Notes: generated by a model not told the origin, from the sequence alone. 64,000 bases of DNA from Chitinophagaceae bacterium (GCA_947452965.1 CANGEW010000001.1:62001-126000); one strand, 5' to 3'. Positions 26,268 to 35,242 are shown, counted from the first letter of the stretch. Numbers and translations: made by a program.

Positions 26268-27146
26268 ATGGCACAATTTGGAAAAGCAAGCAGCAAAAAA
26301 GGCAAACCTTCATATGCTTATGCAATCATTGGAATCTCATTAGTGTTGTTTTTATTTGGAATTGTTGGGTGGTTTTTTTTAAACCTTCGGAAAACAGGTG
26401 ATTATTTCAAAGAAAACATTCAAGTTCATACTTATTTAAATAGAGATGCCTCACCAAAAAGAATTGACAGCTTGGTGAAATACATCGAGCAAATACCCTA
26501 CACTAATAAAGTAGAGTACATTACAAAAGAAAAAGCTTTAGCAAAGTGGAATGCTGAAAATGATACTACTTGGAAGAAATTTCTAAAAAACAACCCTCTT
26601 CCAGAAAGTATTGACTTTTATGTAAAAGCTAATTACGTAAATCAAGATAGTTTAAATATTCTCTCCAATAATTTGCAAGGAAGTTTCCCTGGTGTAATCT
26701 CTGAATTTCAATTTCCCACAGAAACTGTAGCTAAAATAAGCACATATGTTAGAATTGCAGGATTCATCTTTTTAATTGCGGGTGTGTTGCTTACCGTATT
26801 AGTGGTTTTTTCTATTGATAATACCATCAGACTTGCTATGTATAGCAATCGCTTTTTAATAAAAACCATGCAAATGGTTGGTGCTACGCGAGGTTTTATC
26901 GTGAAGCCTATTAACAAAAAAGCTATTATAAACGGACTGATTGCGGCTGGTATCGCTATCGCAGCGGTTTGGTTTACTGTTATTTTGATTGAGAGTTTTT
27001 TACCAGACTTCAAATTGCTGCATGATAATAAAAGCTTGTTTTCGCTATTTTTCCTAATTATTGTGGTGGGAATCACGATGTCTGTCGCAAGCACACATCG
27101 TTCTGTTATCAAATATTTAAAAATGAAACTAGACGACTTATATTAA
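26268..27146 (+). CDS. ftsX: Cell division protein FtsX
   Basis: The membrane subunit of the FtsEX ABC-type complex that drives peptidoglycan hydrolases during division. The 292 aa protein has one N-terminal helix (about 21-40), an extracytoplasmic domain starting ENIQVHTYLNRDASPKRIDSLVKYIEQIPYTNKVEYITKEKAL (a typical FtsX ECD), and three C-terminal helices with the FtsX core RFLIKTMQMVGATRGFIVKP. ftsE is not adjacent. It leads a plus-strand run with the DUF3098 gene and uppP. Confidence 0.94.
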   Translation: MAQFGKASSKKGKPSYAYAIIGISLVLFLFGIVGWFFLNLRKTGDYFKENIQVHTYLNRDASPKRIDSLVKYIEQIPYTNKVEYITKEKALAKWNAENDTTWKKFLKNNPLPESIDFYVKANYVNQDSLNILSNNLQGSFPGVISEFQFPTETVAKISTYVRIAGFIFLIAGVLLTVLVVFSIDNTIRLAMYSNRFLIKTMQMVGATRGFIVKPINKKAIINGLIAAGIAIAAVWFTVILIESFLPDFKLLHDNKSLFSLFFLIIVVGITMSVASTHRSVIKYLKMKLDDLY

Positions 27147-27188
27147 TCAACTGTTTTTAATTTATATTGCAAATAGAAAAAAATAATC

Positions 27189-27440
27189 ATGGCTCAAAAA
27201 CACGAAACTCCATCAACAAAACAAAACTTGTTTGGGAAAAGTAATTTTATCTTAATGATAGTAGGTCTTATATTTCTAGCCATTGGAGTAGTATTGATGG
27301 CAGGAGGCAAAAGCTCTGATCCAAGCGTATTCAATCCAAAAGAAGTTTACAGTACATCAAGAATTACCTTAGCTCCCATTATGATCATTGCTGGATTTAT
27401 TGTTGAAATCATTGCCATCATGAAAAAAAACGATCAATAA
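27189..27440 (+). CDS. DUF3098 membrane protein
   Basis: An 83 aa protein with two hydrophobic segments: FILMIVGLIFLAIGVVLMAGG (about 20-40) and LAPIMIIAGFIVEIIAIM (about 60-77), joined by DPSVFNPKEVYSTSRIT. This composition and length match the DUF3098 family, typically found between ftsX and uppP in Bacteroidota, as here. Function is unknown; context suggests an envelope role. Confidence 0.88.
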   Translation: MAQKHETPSTKQNLFGKSNFILMIVGLIFLAIGVVLMAGGKSSDPSVFNPKEVYSTSRITLAPIMIIAGFIVEIIAIMKKNDQ

Positions 27441-27461
27441 TTATAGATACAACATTTTATT

Positions 27462-27486
27462 AAGCCGGTTTTATACCGGTTTTTTT
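27462..27486 (+). terminator. Rho-independent terminator after the DUF3098 gene
   Basis: Stem AAGCCGGT / ACCGGTTT (one G-T pair) with loop TTTAT, followed by a run of Ts, lies 21 bp after the stop. It separates the ftsX-DUF3098 pair from uppP. Confidence 0.8.
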
Positions 27487-27508
27487 ATTCATAGCATAAA
27501 TACTCATC

Positions 27509-28294
27509 ATGAATTTTTTTCAAACTGTTGTTATTAGTATAGTTGAAGGTATCACTGAATTTCTTCCAATATCTTCTACAGGCCACATGATTATAACTGA
27601 AAAATTGCTGCACCTTTCAGAAGACGAATTCACTAAAACCTTTACAGTTGCCATACAGTTAGGCGCCATACTGGCGGTGGTGGTATTGTATAGAAAACTC
27701 TTCTTCAAATTGAGCAACCTTTCTTTTTACACAAAACTGATTGCAGGAGTAATTCCTGCCATTGTATTAGGGGCTTTATTCTCAAAAAAAATAGATTTGT
27801 TGTTAGACAGCTCCTTGACTGTAGCGGTTTCTCTGTTGGTAGGCGGTGTTGTGTTTTTATTCATCGATAAAGTATTTCAATCCAATATTGAAGAAAAAGA
27901 AACCAGTTATAAAAATGCTGTCGTAATTGGTTTTTGGCAATGTCTTGCCATGATTCCGGGCGTTAGCAGAAGCGCCTCTTCCATTATAGGCGGAATGCAA
28001 CAAAAATTAACCCGTGCACAAGCAGCAGAATTCTCTTTCTTTTTAGCTGTGCCAACCATGTTAGCTGCTACCGGTTATAAACTTTTAAAATACTACAAAA
28101 GTTCCGGCGGATTCGCGAAACAAGATTTACAATTACTGGCAGTTGGAAATTTGGTCGCATTTGTTGTGGCAATTATTGCGATTAAATTTTTTATCGACTT
28201 TTTGAAAAAATACGGATTTAGAATTTGGGGATATTATCGCATTATTGTAGGATTATTATTACTCATCTTAATCTGGCGAGGGGTAATCAAATAA
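27509..28294 (+). CDS. uppP: Undecaprenyl-diphosphatase UppP (BacA)
   Basis: An integral membrane phosphatase recycling undecaprenyl diphosphate to the monophosphate carrier used by MraY. The active-site segments are present: EGITEFLPISSTGH (13-26) and PGVSRSASSIIGGM (about 154-167). The 261 aa length and about eight hydrophobic segments fit the family. High levels of this enzyme are known to give bacitracin tolerance. Confidence 0.96.
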   Translation: MNFFQTVVISIVEGITEFLPISSTGHMIITEKLLHLSEDEFTKTFTVAIQLGAILAVVVLYRKLFFKLSNLSFYTKLIAGVIPAIVLGALFSKKIDLLLDSSLTVAVSLLVGGVVFLFIDKVFQSNIEEKETSYKNAVVIGFWQCLAMIPGVSRSASSIIGGMQQKLTRAQAAEFSFFLAVPTMLAATGYKLLKYYKSSGGFAKQDLQLLAVGNLVAFVVAIIAIKFFIDFLKKYGFRIWGYYRIIVGLLLLILIWRGVIK

Positions 28295-28329
28295 TTTTTT
28301 AACAAGAATAACAATCCAGCTTTTTCATT

Positions 28330-29637
28330 ATGATTCAAACCGCTTCCAAAAAAGTAATTAATGGGTGGGCCATGTATGACTGGGCTAATTCGGTATATAA
28401 TCTAGTTATTACTTCCACTATCTTCCCTGCTTACTACGAAGCCGTTACCAGCGATCATAATGAATCTACAGTAGATAGTGTTTCTGTTTTCGGAAAATCT
28501 TTCATTAATACTTCTTTATATAACTATACACTTGCCATTGCGTTCATCATAGTGGCATTAATCAGCCCTCTACTATCTTCCATTGCAGATTATAAAGGCA
28601 ACAAAAAACAATTCTTATTTTTCTTTTGTACAATAGGAAGTCTTGCTTGTAGTGCTTTATATTTCTTTGATGCGTCCAATCTTATTTACGGATTAACCTG
28701 TATGCTAATCGCGTGCGTAGGTTTTTGGGGGAGTTTGGTTTTTTACAATGCATATCTTCCTGAAATCGCTTCGCCAGAAGATCAAGATAAAGTAAGTGCA
28801 AAAGGTTTTATCATGGGCTACATCGGAAGTGTGCTATTACAAATCATTTGTTTTGTGTTAGTATTACAACCTCAAATTTTTGGAATCAATACCAGCAAAG
28901 CTTCGCAAGTTTCTTTTCTTTTAGTAGGAATTTGGTGGTGGGGATTTGGACAATTAGCCTTATCGAAATTGCCTGCAGGAAAAACAAACCCCATTAAGAA
29001 CAATAATAGCTTTATTGGCGGTTATAAAGAATTACATAAAGTCTGGAAACAACTCTCTGAATTGCCTGTATTAAAAAGATTTTTGTTCTCTTTTTTCTTT
29101 TATAACATGGGCGTTCAAACCGTAATGCTAGCGGCCACTTTGTATGGCAAAAGCGAACTTCAAATTCCTACAACTAATTTAATTATCTCTATATTAATTA
29201 TTCAGTTAATTGCTATACCAGGTGCGTACTTGGTTTCAAAACTTTCTTCGATTTTTGGCAATTTTAACACCCTAATTATGTGTGTCATTTTTTGGATTGG
29301 CATTTGCATATCCGGATATTTTTTACCAGTAAAAGGCATCAATGCTTTTTATGTTTTAGCCACTTTTGTAGGATTTATCATGGGAGGTATACAAAGTTTG
29401 AGCAGAAGCACCTACAGTAAATTAATGCCCGAAACAAACGATCATACATCCTTTTTTAGTTTCTATGACGTTACCGAAAAAATAGCCATCGTTGTTGGAA
29501 TGTTTAGTTTTGCCTACATTACCGAACTAACGAGATCTCAAAGAAACTCAGTTTTGACTTTAGTTATCTTTTTTGCTACCGGTTTAATTGGATTATTAGT
29601 AACAAAAGCATCACAAAAAGGGATCATCAAATCTTAG
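28330..29637 (+). CDS. MFS transporter, UMF1 (Atg22-like) family
   Basis: A 435 aa polytopic protein starting with INGWAMYDWANSVYNLVITSTIFPAYYEAVT, the unmistakable N-terminal signature of the UMF1/Atg22-like branch of the major facilitator superfamily. About twelve hydrophobic segments follow, with a conserved LSRSTYSKLMPETNDHTSFFSFYDVTEKIAIVVG stretch in the C-terminal half. Fungal relatives export amino acids from the vacuole; the bacterial substrate is not known. It lies 35 bp after uppP. Confidence 0.9.
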   Translation: MIQTASKKVINGWAMYDWANSVYNLVITSTIFPAYYEAVTSDHNESTVDSVSVFGKSFINTSLYNYTLAIAFIIVALISPLLSSIADYKGNKKQFLFFFCTIGSLACSALYFFDASNLIYGLTCMLIACVGFWGSLVFYNAYLPEIASPEDQDKVSAKGFIMGYIGSVLLQIICFVLVLQPQIFGINTSKASQVSFLLVGIWWWGFGQLALSKLPAGKTNPIKNNNSFIGGYKELHKVWKQLSELPVLKRFLFSFFFYNMGVQTVMLAATLYGKSELQIPTTNLIISILIIQLIAIPGAYLVSKLSSIFGNFNTLIMCVIFWIGICISGYFLPVKGINAFYVLATFVGFIMGGIQSLSRSTYSKLMPETNDHTSFFSFYDVTEKIAIVVGMFSFAYITELTRSQRNSVLTLVIFFATGLIGLLVTKASQKGIIKS

Positions 29638-29658
29638 TATTTAAACTAATTTATTTCT

Positions 29659-30498
29659 ATGAAATTATATACTATTAATACAGGTCATTTTAAACTAGAT
29701 GGAGGTGCAATGTTTGGCGTAGTTCCAAAAACCATGTGGAATAAATTAAATCCTGCAGATGAAAAGAATATGTGTAACTGGGCAATGCGCTGTTTGTTAG
29801 TTGAAGATGGAAACCGATTGATTTTGATTGACAATGGTATTGGAAACAAGCAAGATGATAAATTTTTTAGTCATTACTATCTAAACGGAAACGATACACT
29901 TGAAAAATCTTTGCAAGAATACGGATTTCATTCAGATGATATTACTGATGTGTTTTTAACCCATCTTCACTTCGATCACTGTGGGGGTAGCATAAAAAGA
30001 GTAAAGGACAATTTAATCCCTGCTTTTAAAAACGCGAATTACTGGAGCAACGAAAGACACTGGAAATGGGCTACAGAACCTAATGACAGAGAAAAAGCTT
30101 CTTTTTTAAAAGAGAACATTTTGCCGATTCAAGAGAGTGGCCAATTAAAATTCTGGCAAGAAGGAACACATGAGTTAGGAAATAACTTTTCTGTAATAAA
30201 TGTATTCGGACATACTGATTCCATGATGTTACCCAAAATCACCTACAAGGAAAAAACAATTGTTTTTATGGCAGATCTATTGCCATCTGCAGCCCACCTA
30301 CCTATTCCATATGTAATGTCATATGACATGTTTCCACTTACTACACTTAATGAGAAGAAATATTTTTTAGAAGAAGCGCTGACGAATGATTATCTGCTAT
30401 TTTTTGAACACGACCCAGTTCATGAATGCTGTAATTTAATCAATACAGAAAAAGGAATCAGACCCAATCATTTTTTCAAGTTGGAAGAATGTATCTAA
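29659..30498 (+). CDS. MBL-fold metallo-hydrolase
   Basis: A 279 aa metallo-beta-lactamase-fold protein with the zinc motif THLHFDHCGG (about 100-109), a later GHTD motif and a C-terminal FEHDPVH. No signal peptide is seen, so it should be cytoplasmic. It resembles the quorum-quenching lactonase/alkyl hydrolase type of MBL proteins, but the substrate cannot be assigned. It reads on from the UMF1 transporter gene (21 bp gap). Confidence 0.88.
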   Translation: MKLYTINTGHFKLDGGAMFGVVPKTMWNKLNPADEKNMCNWAMRCLLVEDGNRLILIDNGIGNKQDDKFFSHYYLNGNDTLEKSLQEYGFHSDDITDVFLTHLHFDHCGGSIKRVKDNLIPAFKNANYWSNERHWKWATEPNDREKASFLKENILPIQESGQLKFWQEGTHELGNNFSVINVFGHTDSMMLPKITYKEKTIVFMADLLPSAAHLPIPYVMSYDMFPLTTLNEKKYFLEEALTNDYLLFFEHDPVHECCNLINTEKGIRPNHFFKLEECI

Positions 30499-30542
30499 CA
30501 ATGATTTTCGACTTCAACTTTTATCAAAAAATATAAATTTGA

Positions 30543-30558
30543 AGCTTTTGTAAAAGCT
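30543..30558. terminator. Possible weak convergent terminator
   Basis: AGCTTTT-GT-AAAAGCT is a 7-bp inverted repeat with only two bases in the centre, between the converging MBL and DUF3108 genes. No T-run follows. Confidence 0.3.
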
Positions 30559-30577
30559 GAGAGCTCCAATACATAAT

Positions 30578-31375
30578 TTATCTTAGTTCAACCAATGATG
30601 ATAAAGGATAGCGTAAGTTTTTGTAGCCCATCATGTCCACCTTTATAGAGCCAACAGTGATAGGGCTTTCGGCTCTCAATAAGATATGATTGGGATCATC
30701 ACTAATCCAAGCACTCATTCCCTCACCACCTTGAAAAATAGTTCCTTTTACTAATAGGGGTTTTATCTTAATCGCTCTGAATGTGCCATATCTTGTTTTT
30801 ATTTTTTCTTTACCTACATACCTTAAATAAAGATGATGTACCTCGTCATCCAAAAACATATCAAATGGAATCCTGTCTCCTGGTTTATATGAATCATAAT
30901 TAAAATTCCTGGCATAATAAATAGAACTTATTACATCTTGTATGCAATCGGAAATCTTAAAGACACCTTTTGTACTTGTGGCTGTATTAGTTGTCTGATT
31001 AAAGGTTACATTATTATAAGTTTTATATCCACCCTCGTCTACATTTCTTAAAAATTTCAAAGGTTGTAAAGTTGCTGTATCAATATAGGTTTCATATCGA
31101 TCTCTCACCTTAAAAAAATTGTCGAAAAAGGGGAATGTTTTTCCAACACCTACTGCGTGATATACTGGCCTTCCATTGAACCATTCGAACTTAGTAGTAA
31201 ATGTAGCATCTCCTGCTCCAATATATGCGCCCAAAGTGCTATAATAAACTGTCATATTGATTTCTTCGCCGTCATCAAATGATTTGTTTTTTATACCACA
31301 AAATTCTCCTGTTGGCTCCTTTTGAAAAGGGAAAAACAATCCAAGTACAACAATAAAAGATTTAATAATATTCAT
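30578..31375 (-). CDS. DUF3108 domain protein, exported
   Basis: A 265 aa protein with an N-terminal hydrophobic signal-like segment (about 5-17) and a DUF3108 beta-rich domain: GEEINMTVYYSTLGAYIGAGDATF, DRYETYIDTATLQPLKFLRNVDEGGY, then YLRYVGKEKIKTRYGTFRAIKIKPLLVKGTIFQGGEGMSAWISDDPNHILLRAESPITVGSI. Proteins of this family are envelope proteins of unknown function. It lies 10 bp downstream of a flippase-like membrane gene and is probably co-transcribed with it. Confidence 0.88.
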   Translation of the reverse strand: MNIIKSFIVVLGLFFPFQKEPTGEFCGIKNKSFDDGEEINMTVYYSTLGAYIGAGDATFTTKFEWFNGRPVYHAVGVGKTFPFFDNFFKVRDRYETYIDTATLQPLKFLRNVDEGGYKTYNNVTFNQTTNTATSTKGVFKISDCIQDVISSIYYARNFNYDSYKPGDRIPFDMFLDDEVHHLYLRYVGKEKIKTRYGTFRAIKIKPLLVKGTIFQGGEGMSAWISDDPNHILLRAESPITVGSIKVDMMGYKNLRYPLSSLVELR

Positions 31376-31385
31376 AGTGTAGATT

Positions 31386-32357
31386 TTATTTTAAAAATTT
31401 CAGCCGAAAAATCAGAATGCTCCCAATAATAGCGGGCAAAATAATATTTATTGCCCAAATGGTAAAGGTAGCCGCCTGAATACCAATGATATTGTTACTA
31501 AACCCTCCTAACAACAAAAGCCCCAAACTCGCTCTAACCGGAAGCTCAATGAAACCAATGGTTGGAGCCAATGCCATCAACAAATAAAATAAAGACAACA
31601 ACCAAAAACATTTTTCAAAAGGAATATTGACTTGCATCACCTTTAATAAAAAAATGTATTGCAATATAAATGTGAGGTACCGAAAAAAAGATAAAAAAAA
31701 TATTCTTAACAATTGTTTGCGTGTATACAGCTCTACAATAGATAAAGAATTAACAATCTTTTTTAAAAAATGAAATCTAGAAAACAATACAAACAGAGAG
31801 TGGAAATTGAATAGGAGCAATAATAAAAAAACAGAACCTACTAATGTAACAAATAAAATAAGATTACTGATGATCCAATGAAATGTTACCGGAACTTCAA
31901 AAGAACTGTTATTAACCCTAAAGAAAAAGATGCCAACTAGTCCCATAATAAAAGTGACTGTAAGTTGACTAATACTTCCTAAAATAGTTAATGATAATGC
32001 TTTGGGCCTGTTTGCCGGATCAACAAACATCACTCTGCCGCCAAATTCTCCAATCCTATTAGGAGTAAGCATGGTCATACTGCATCCTGTTAATACCCCT
32101 TTACATGATTGCAAGAAAGAATGTTTCTCTATAAGTGATATTAATAATTGCCATTTTTTTGCTTCAATGCCCCAATTTATTGTCATTAATAGCAAGGAGA
32201 ACCAAAATAAAAAATCTTTCCAAGATGTTCTTATTTGATGCCATCTCGTTTTTAAATCTGGCTGTTGAATGATTTGTTGATATATAACATAAGATAATAT
32301 CACAAAGAGCAAAGGCCCTAGGATATAATTGGCTATTATTTTAATACTTTTGTTCAA
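31386..32357 (-). CDS. Lysylphosphatidylglycerol synthase TM region/UPF0104-like membrane protein
   Basis: A 323 aa polytopic protein of the LPG_synthase_TM / UPF0104 (AglD, YbhN) type: eight or so hydrophobic segments, with TPNRIGEFGGRVMFV (about 95-109), a family hallmark, and a late APTIGFIELPVRASLGLLLLGG segment. No catalytic LPG synthase domain is attached. Family members act as lipid flippases or membrane parts of glycosylation and lipid systems; the specific role is unknown. It is divergent from ruvC with 11 bp between starts. Confidence 0.85.
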   Translation of the reverse strand: MNKSIKIIANYILGPLLFVILSYVIYQQIIQQPDLKTRWHQIRTSWKDFLFWFSLLLMTINWGIEAKKWQLLISLIEKHSFLQSCKGVLTGCSMTMLTPNRIGEFGGRVMFVDPANRPKALSLTILGSISQLTVTFIMGLVGIFFFRVNNSSFEVPVTFHWIISNLILFVTLVGSVFLLLLLFNFHSLFVLFSRFHFLKKIVNSLSIVELYTRKQLLRIFFLSFFRYLTFILQYIFLLKVMQVNIPFEKCFWLLSLFYLLMALAPTIGFIELPVRASLGLLLLGGFSNNIIGIQAATFTIWAINIILPAIIGSILIFRLKFLK

Positions 32358-32368
32358 TCAGTAATTTA

Positions 32369-32953
32369 TTGGTAAAAATAAGTAGCTCCTTGCAAAAACC
32401 TTCAAAAATCATATTAGGAATTGACCCAGGTACAATTATTATGGGTTATGGTATCATTGGGGTATACAATAATGGCATCCAATTGATTGATATGGGTGTT
32501 TTAAAATTATCCTCAAAAGAAGATGCTTACATGCGGTTGGAGAAAATTCATAGCAAAGTAACACAGTTGATCAAAACCTATCATCCAACCAGTTTTTCCA
32601 TTGAAGCACCTTTTTTCGGCAAAAATGTACAAAGTATGTTGAAATTAGGAAGAGCGCAAGGTGTCGCTATTGCTGCCGCTATGCAGACAGGTTTGCCCAT
32701 TACTGAATATTCGCCAAAAAAAATAAAACAATCCATCACAGGTAATGGAAATGCAAACAAAGAGCAAGTGATGAAAATGCTTCAACAAATTCTTTCTTTT
32801 AAAGACACACCCAAACATATGGATGCCTCAGATGCTTTAGCCGCAGCAGTGTGTCATTATTTTCAAGAAAGCAAATTGATTAGTGCTCCCAAAGAAAAAG
32901 TAAGTGGGTGGAAAGATTTTCTTTCAAAAAATCCTGAAAGATTAAAAAAATAA
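32369..32953 (+). CDS. ruvC: Crossover junction endodeoxyribonuclease RuvC
   Basis: The resolvase that cuts Holliday junctions with RuvAB. The four acidic active-site residues are in place: Asp19 in ILGIDPGT, Glu79 in SFSIEAPFF, and Asp152 and Asp155 in MDASDALAAA. Start choice: no ATG is available; TTG at 32369 or TTG at 32390 (MQKPSKIILGIDPGT) are both possible, and the second gives a more typical N-terminus. Its stop is 2 bp from that of the converging HIT gene, so no terminator fits between them. Confidence 0.95.
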   Translation: MVKISSSLQKPSKIILGIDPGTIIMGYGIIGVYNNGIQLIDMGVLKLSSKEDAYMRLEKIHSKVTQLIKTYHPTSFSIEAPFFGKNVQSMLKLGRAQGVAIAAAMQTGLPITEYSPKKIKQSITGNGNANKEQVMKMLQQILSFKDTPKHMDASDALAAAVCHYFQESKLISAPKEKVSGWKDFLSKNPERLKK

Positions 32954-32955
32954 GT

Positions 32956-33351
32956 CTACAAATTTTTGATGATTAGTTCTTGTACTTCGATAAACTCCTC
33001 TTTTGATAGCACTAATTTCTTTCTTGTGAAATTTAGATCGTCTGCAGTATTTATGGGTAATAAATGAACATGGGCATGAGGTACTTCCAAACCTACCACG
33101 CTTATGCCACATCGATTACAATCAAAAGATTTTTCGATTGATTTTGCAATCGGAGTTGAAAACAATAATAACTTTTCTAGATAAGTAACGGGCAAATCAA
33201 AAATCTTGTCTACTTCAATTTTGGGCACCACTAATACATGACCTTTTACTAATGGAAAAATATCAAGAAAAGCAAAAAAATAATCGTCTTCTGCAATTTT
33301 ATAAGAAGGAATATCTCCCTGTATAATTTTAGTAAAAATAGATTCGCTCAT
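32956..33351 (-). CDS. HIT family hydrolase
   Basis: A 131 aa histidine triad protein: IFTKIIQGDIPSYKIAEDDYFFAFLDIFPLVKGHVLVVPK is the standard N-terminal half and PHAHVHLLPI holds the HxHxH triad (His92, 94, 96). HIT proteins hydrolyse nucleoside phosphoramidates and similar compounds. It lies 2 bp downstream of greA, a pairing often seen in Bacteroidota, and is presumably co-transcribed with it. Confidence 0.94.
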   Translation of the reverse strand: MSESIFTKIIQGDIPSYKIAEDDYFFAFLDIFPLVKGHVLVVPKIEVDKIFDLPVTYLEKLLLFSTPIAKSIEKSFDCNRCGISVVGLEVPHAHVHLLPINTADDLNFTRKKLVLSKEEFIEVQELIIKNL

Positions 33352-33353
33352 CT

Positions 33354-33827
33354 TTAAACTGTAATATTCTCTATTTTAAACTTCAATATGCCAGCAGGTA
33401 CGTTTACTTCAGCCACATCTCCAACCACTTTGCCTAGCAACCCCTTACCGATGGGAGAAGTAACTGAAATTTTACCATCTTTCAAAGAAGCTTCTTTTTC
33501 AGATACAATTTGATAAGTCATTGTTTTTTTTGTGCCTAAATTAGTAACTGTCACTTTTGTAAGTATACTAACGCGACTTGCATCGATACTAGATTCGTCC
33601 AATATTCGGGCAGTTGCAATAACGCCTTCTAAATGCTTTATTTTAGCTTCTAATATCCCTTGTGCTTCCTTTGCCGCATCATATTCAGCATTTTCCTTTA
33701 AATCACCTTTTTCTCTTGCTTCAGCAATAGCTTTACTAGCTGCAGGCCTTTCCACACTTTTTAAAACATGAAGCTCTTCCTGCATTTTGTCAAAAGTTTC
33801 CTGAGTTACATAATTTGTTATAGACAT
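33354..33827 (-). CDS. greA: Transcription elongation factor GreA
   Basis: A 157 aa factor that enters the RNA polymerase secondary channel and stimulates cleavage of backtracked RNA. The N-terminal coiled coil carries the tip motif GDLKENAEYDAAKE, with the acidic pair needed for cleavage, and the C-terminal domain includes ISVTSPIGKGLLGKVVGDV. The start is the ATG at 33825-33827 (MSITNYVTQETFDKM). An open frame further upstream would overlap the leader hairpin and promoter and is rejected. Confidence 0.95.
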   Translation of the reverse strand: MSITNYVTQETFDKMQEELHVLKSVERPAASKAIAEAREKGDLKENAEYDAAKEAQGILEAKIKHLEGVIATARILDESSIDASRVSILTKVTVTNLGTKKTMTYQIVSEKEASLKDGKISVTSPIGKGLLGKVVGDVAEVNVPAGILKFKIENITV

Positions 33828-33858
33828 ATGGACACTATTAGATTGATATAAAAAAATA

Positions 33859-33885
33859 CAACGCCTTAGAAATACCAAAGCGTTG
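33859..33885 (-). other. 5'-terminal stem-loop in the greA leader
   Basis: An 11-bp stem (two G-U pairs) with a 5-base loop, arms at 33859-33869 and 33875-33885. It begins a few bases after the expected transcription start, so the mRNA would begin with this hairpin. It may protect the 5' end; this is inferred. Confidence 0.5.
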
Positions 33886-33893
33886 TGGGGCGA

Positions 33894-33901
33894 CAAATAT
33901 A
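33894..33901 (-). promoter_or_regulatory. Candidate greA-HIT promoter -7 element
   Basis: TATATTTG followed by TCGCCCC on the minus strand fits TAnnTTTG. It predicts a start near 33887, just before the leader hairpin. Confidence 0.5.
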
Positions 33902-33920
33902 CAAAAATTGGTAATTCTTA

Positions 33921-34841
33921 CTAAGAAATACCTAATTTTTCCATTAAAATAGCTGATAATTTATATACTGCTTCATTTGAATAACCTGCTATATGAGGGG
34001 TAATAATTACATTGTTTTGCTTAGACAAATATTCCAGAAGAGACATTTCTCTCTCTTGATAAGTTTGTAATTTTTCATTTTCTAAAACATCCAACCCTAC
34101 TCCACTGATTTGCTTGTTTTTCAGCGCTTGAACTAGACTTTGTGTGTCAACAATTCCTCCTCTGGAAGTGTTTATTATATAAGGTCGACGTTGTAACAAT
34201 TGAAAAAAATCATCATTTGCAATATGACGGGTTTCAGTGGTCAAAGGCAAATGAAAACTAATGATATCAGCTTCTTGCTGTATTTGAGTAATTGTTGAAG
34301 AAGAAATGCACTCTGTTGGTTCAACTTTTTTATATTTATCAAATGCTAATATTTTTACACCAAATGAAGATAATAACTTAGCAAAAGAACTTCCGGTATT
34401 TCCAAAGCCGATGATACCTATAGTTTTACCACTCAATTCTACCCCTCTGTTTTCTTCTCTATACCATTGCTTTTGTCTCACTTCTTGATAACTCTTACTT
34501 ATATTTCGTAGTAAGCTTAATAATAATCCAAGCGCATGTTCAGCTACTGCCGTTCTATTACCTTCGGGGCTACTTTCACATCGAATTCCTCTTTGCATGG
34601 CGTAAGCCACATCCACATGTTCCATTCCACTTCCTAATCTGCCAATCCATTCTAAATCGATTGCTCGATCAATCATCGCACTATCTATATTTATTTGAGT
34701 AGCTATAATTATTCCTGTTGCCTTGGGGATTATGTCATATAATTCTGCATACTCTAAAGTGGGTTCATACAAATATTTGTAGCCCTTTGAAGTAAGCGTA
34801 TCAAGCAAAACAGGATGTACTTTTGTGGTGATTATTATCAT
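33921..34841 (-). CDS. D-isomer-specific 2-hydroxyacid dehydrogenase family protein
   Basis: A 306 aa NAD-dependent dehydrogenase of the SerA/LdhA fold. The dinucleotide motif is GIIGFGNTGSSFAKLL, followed by Asp in ILAFDKY (NAD preference), the catalytic Arg region INTSRGGIVD, Glu in GLDVLENEKL and His in ITPHIAGY. It could be phosphoglycerate dehydrogenase-like or act on another 2-hydroxyacid; no ACT domain is present. It overlaps the ridA gene by 4 bp, so the two are translationally coupled. Confidence 0.9.
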   Translation of the reverse strand: MIIITTKVHPVLLDTLTSKGYKYLYEPTLEYAELYDIIPKATGIIIATQINIDSAMIDRAIDLEWIGRLGSGMEHVDVAYAMQRGIRCESSPEGNRTAVAEHALGLLLSLLRNISKSYQEVRQKQWYREENRGVELSGKTIGIIGFGNTGSSFAKLLSSFGVKILAFDKYKKVEPTECISSSTITQIQQEADIISFHLPLTTETRHIANDDFFQLLQRRPYIINTSRGGIVDTQSLVQALKNKQISGVGLDVLENEKLQTYQEREMSLLEYLSKQNNVIITPHIAGYSNEAVYKLSAILMEKLGIS

Positions 34842-35218
34842 AAAACAGCAATCATACTAATTTCAACGTTTACATTTTTTGGTAGTCCTTTCACCGCAAC
34901 GGTTTCTCTTGCAGGATAATTGGAAGAAAAATAGGTTGCATATATCTCATTAACCTTTGCGAAATGCGACATGTCTGATAAAAAAATGGTTGTTTTCACA
35001 ATATTTGAAAAATCAGCGCCCGATTGATCTAAAACAGATGCTAAGTTTTTCATTATCTGAATAGTTTCTGCTTCTATGGTCTCATTGTTCAGTTGTTCGG
35101 TTCCCGGAATCAATGCAATTTGTCCAGATAAAAATAATAAATCTCCTGCACGAACAGCCTGACTATACGGACCAATTGGGGCCGGAGCGTTTTGTGTATA
35201 AATGATTGTTTTTTCCAT
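34838..35218 (-). CDS. RidA family reactive imine/enamine deaminase
   Basis: A 126 aa YjgF/YER057c/UK114 protein: APAPIGPYSQAVRAGDLLFLSGQIALIPGT is the standard N-terminus, and the arginine that binds the substrate carboxylate is present in YPARETVAVKGLPKNVNVEISMIAVL. RidA proteins hydrolyse 2-aminoacrylate and related imines released by PLP enzymes. It is the first gene of a two-gene unit with the 2-hydroxyacid dehydrogenase gene. Confidence 0.94.
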   Translation of the reverse strand: MEKTIIYTQNAPAPIGPYSQAVRAGDLLFLSGQIALIPGTEQLNNETIEAETIQIMKNLASVLDQSGADFSNIVKTTIFLSDMSHFAKVNEIYATYFSSNYPARETVAVKGLPKNVNVEISMIAVL

Positions 35219-35234
35219 AAATTTTAATTATTTG

Positions 35235-35242
35235 CAAATATA
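35235..35242 (-). promoter_or_regulatory. Candidate ridA promoter -7 element
   Basis: TATATTTG on the minus strand, 16 bp before the ridA ATG, matches TAnnTTTG and implies a short leader of about 10 nt. It is divergent from the element at 35258-35265. Confidence 0.45.

Noticed and set aside
26708-27112. 134-codon open frame opposite ftsX
   Set aside because: It is antisense to the conserved FtsX membrane domain and has no recognisable features.
33828-33896. N-terminal extension of GreA
   Set aside because: It overlaps the leader hairpin and the promoter element, and the conserved GreA start is at 33827.
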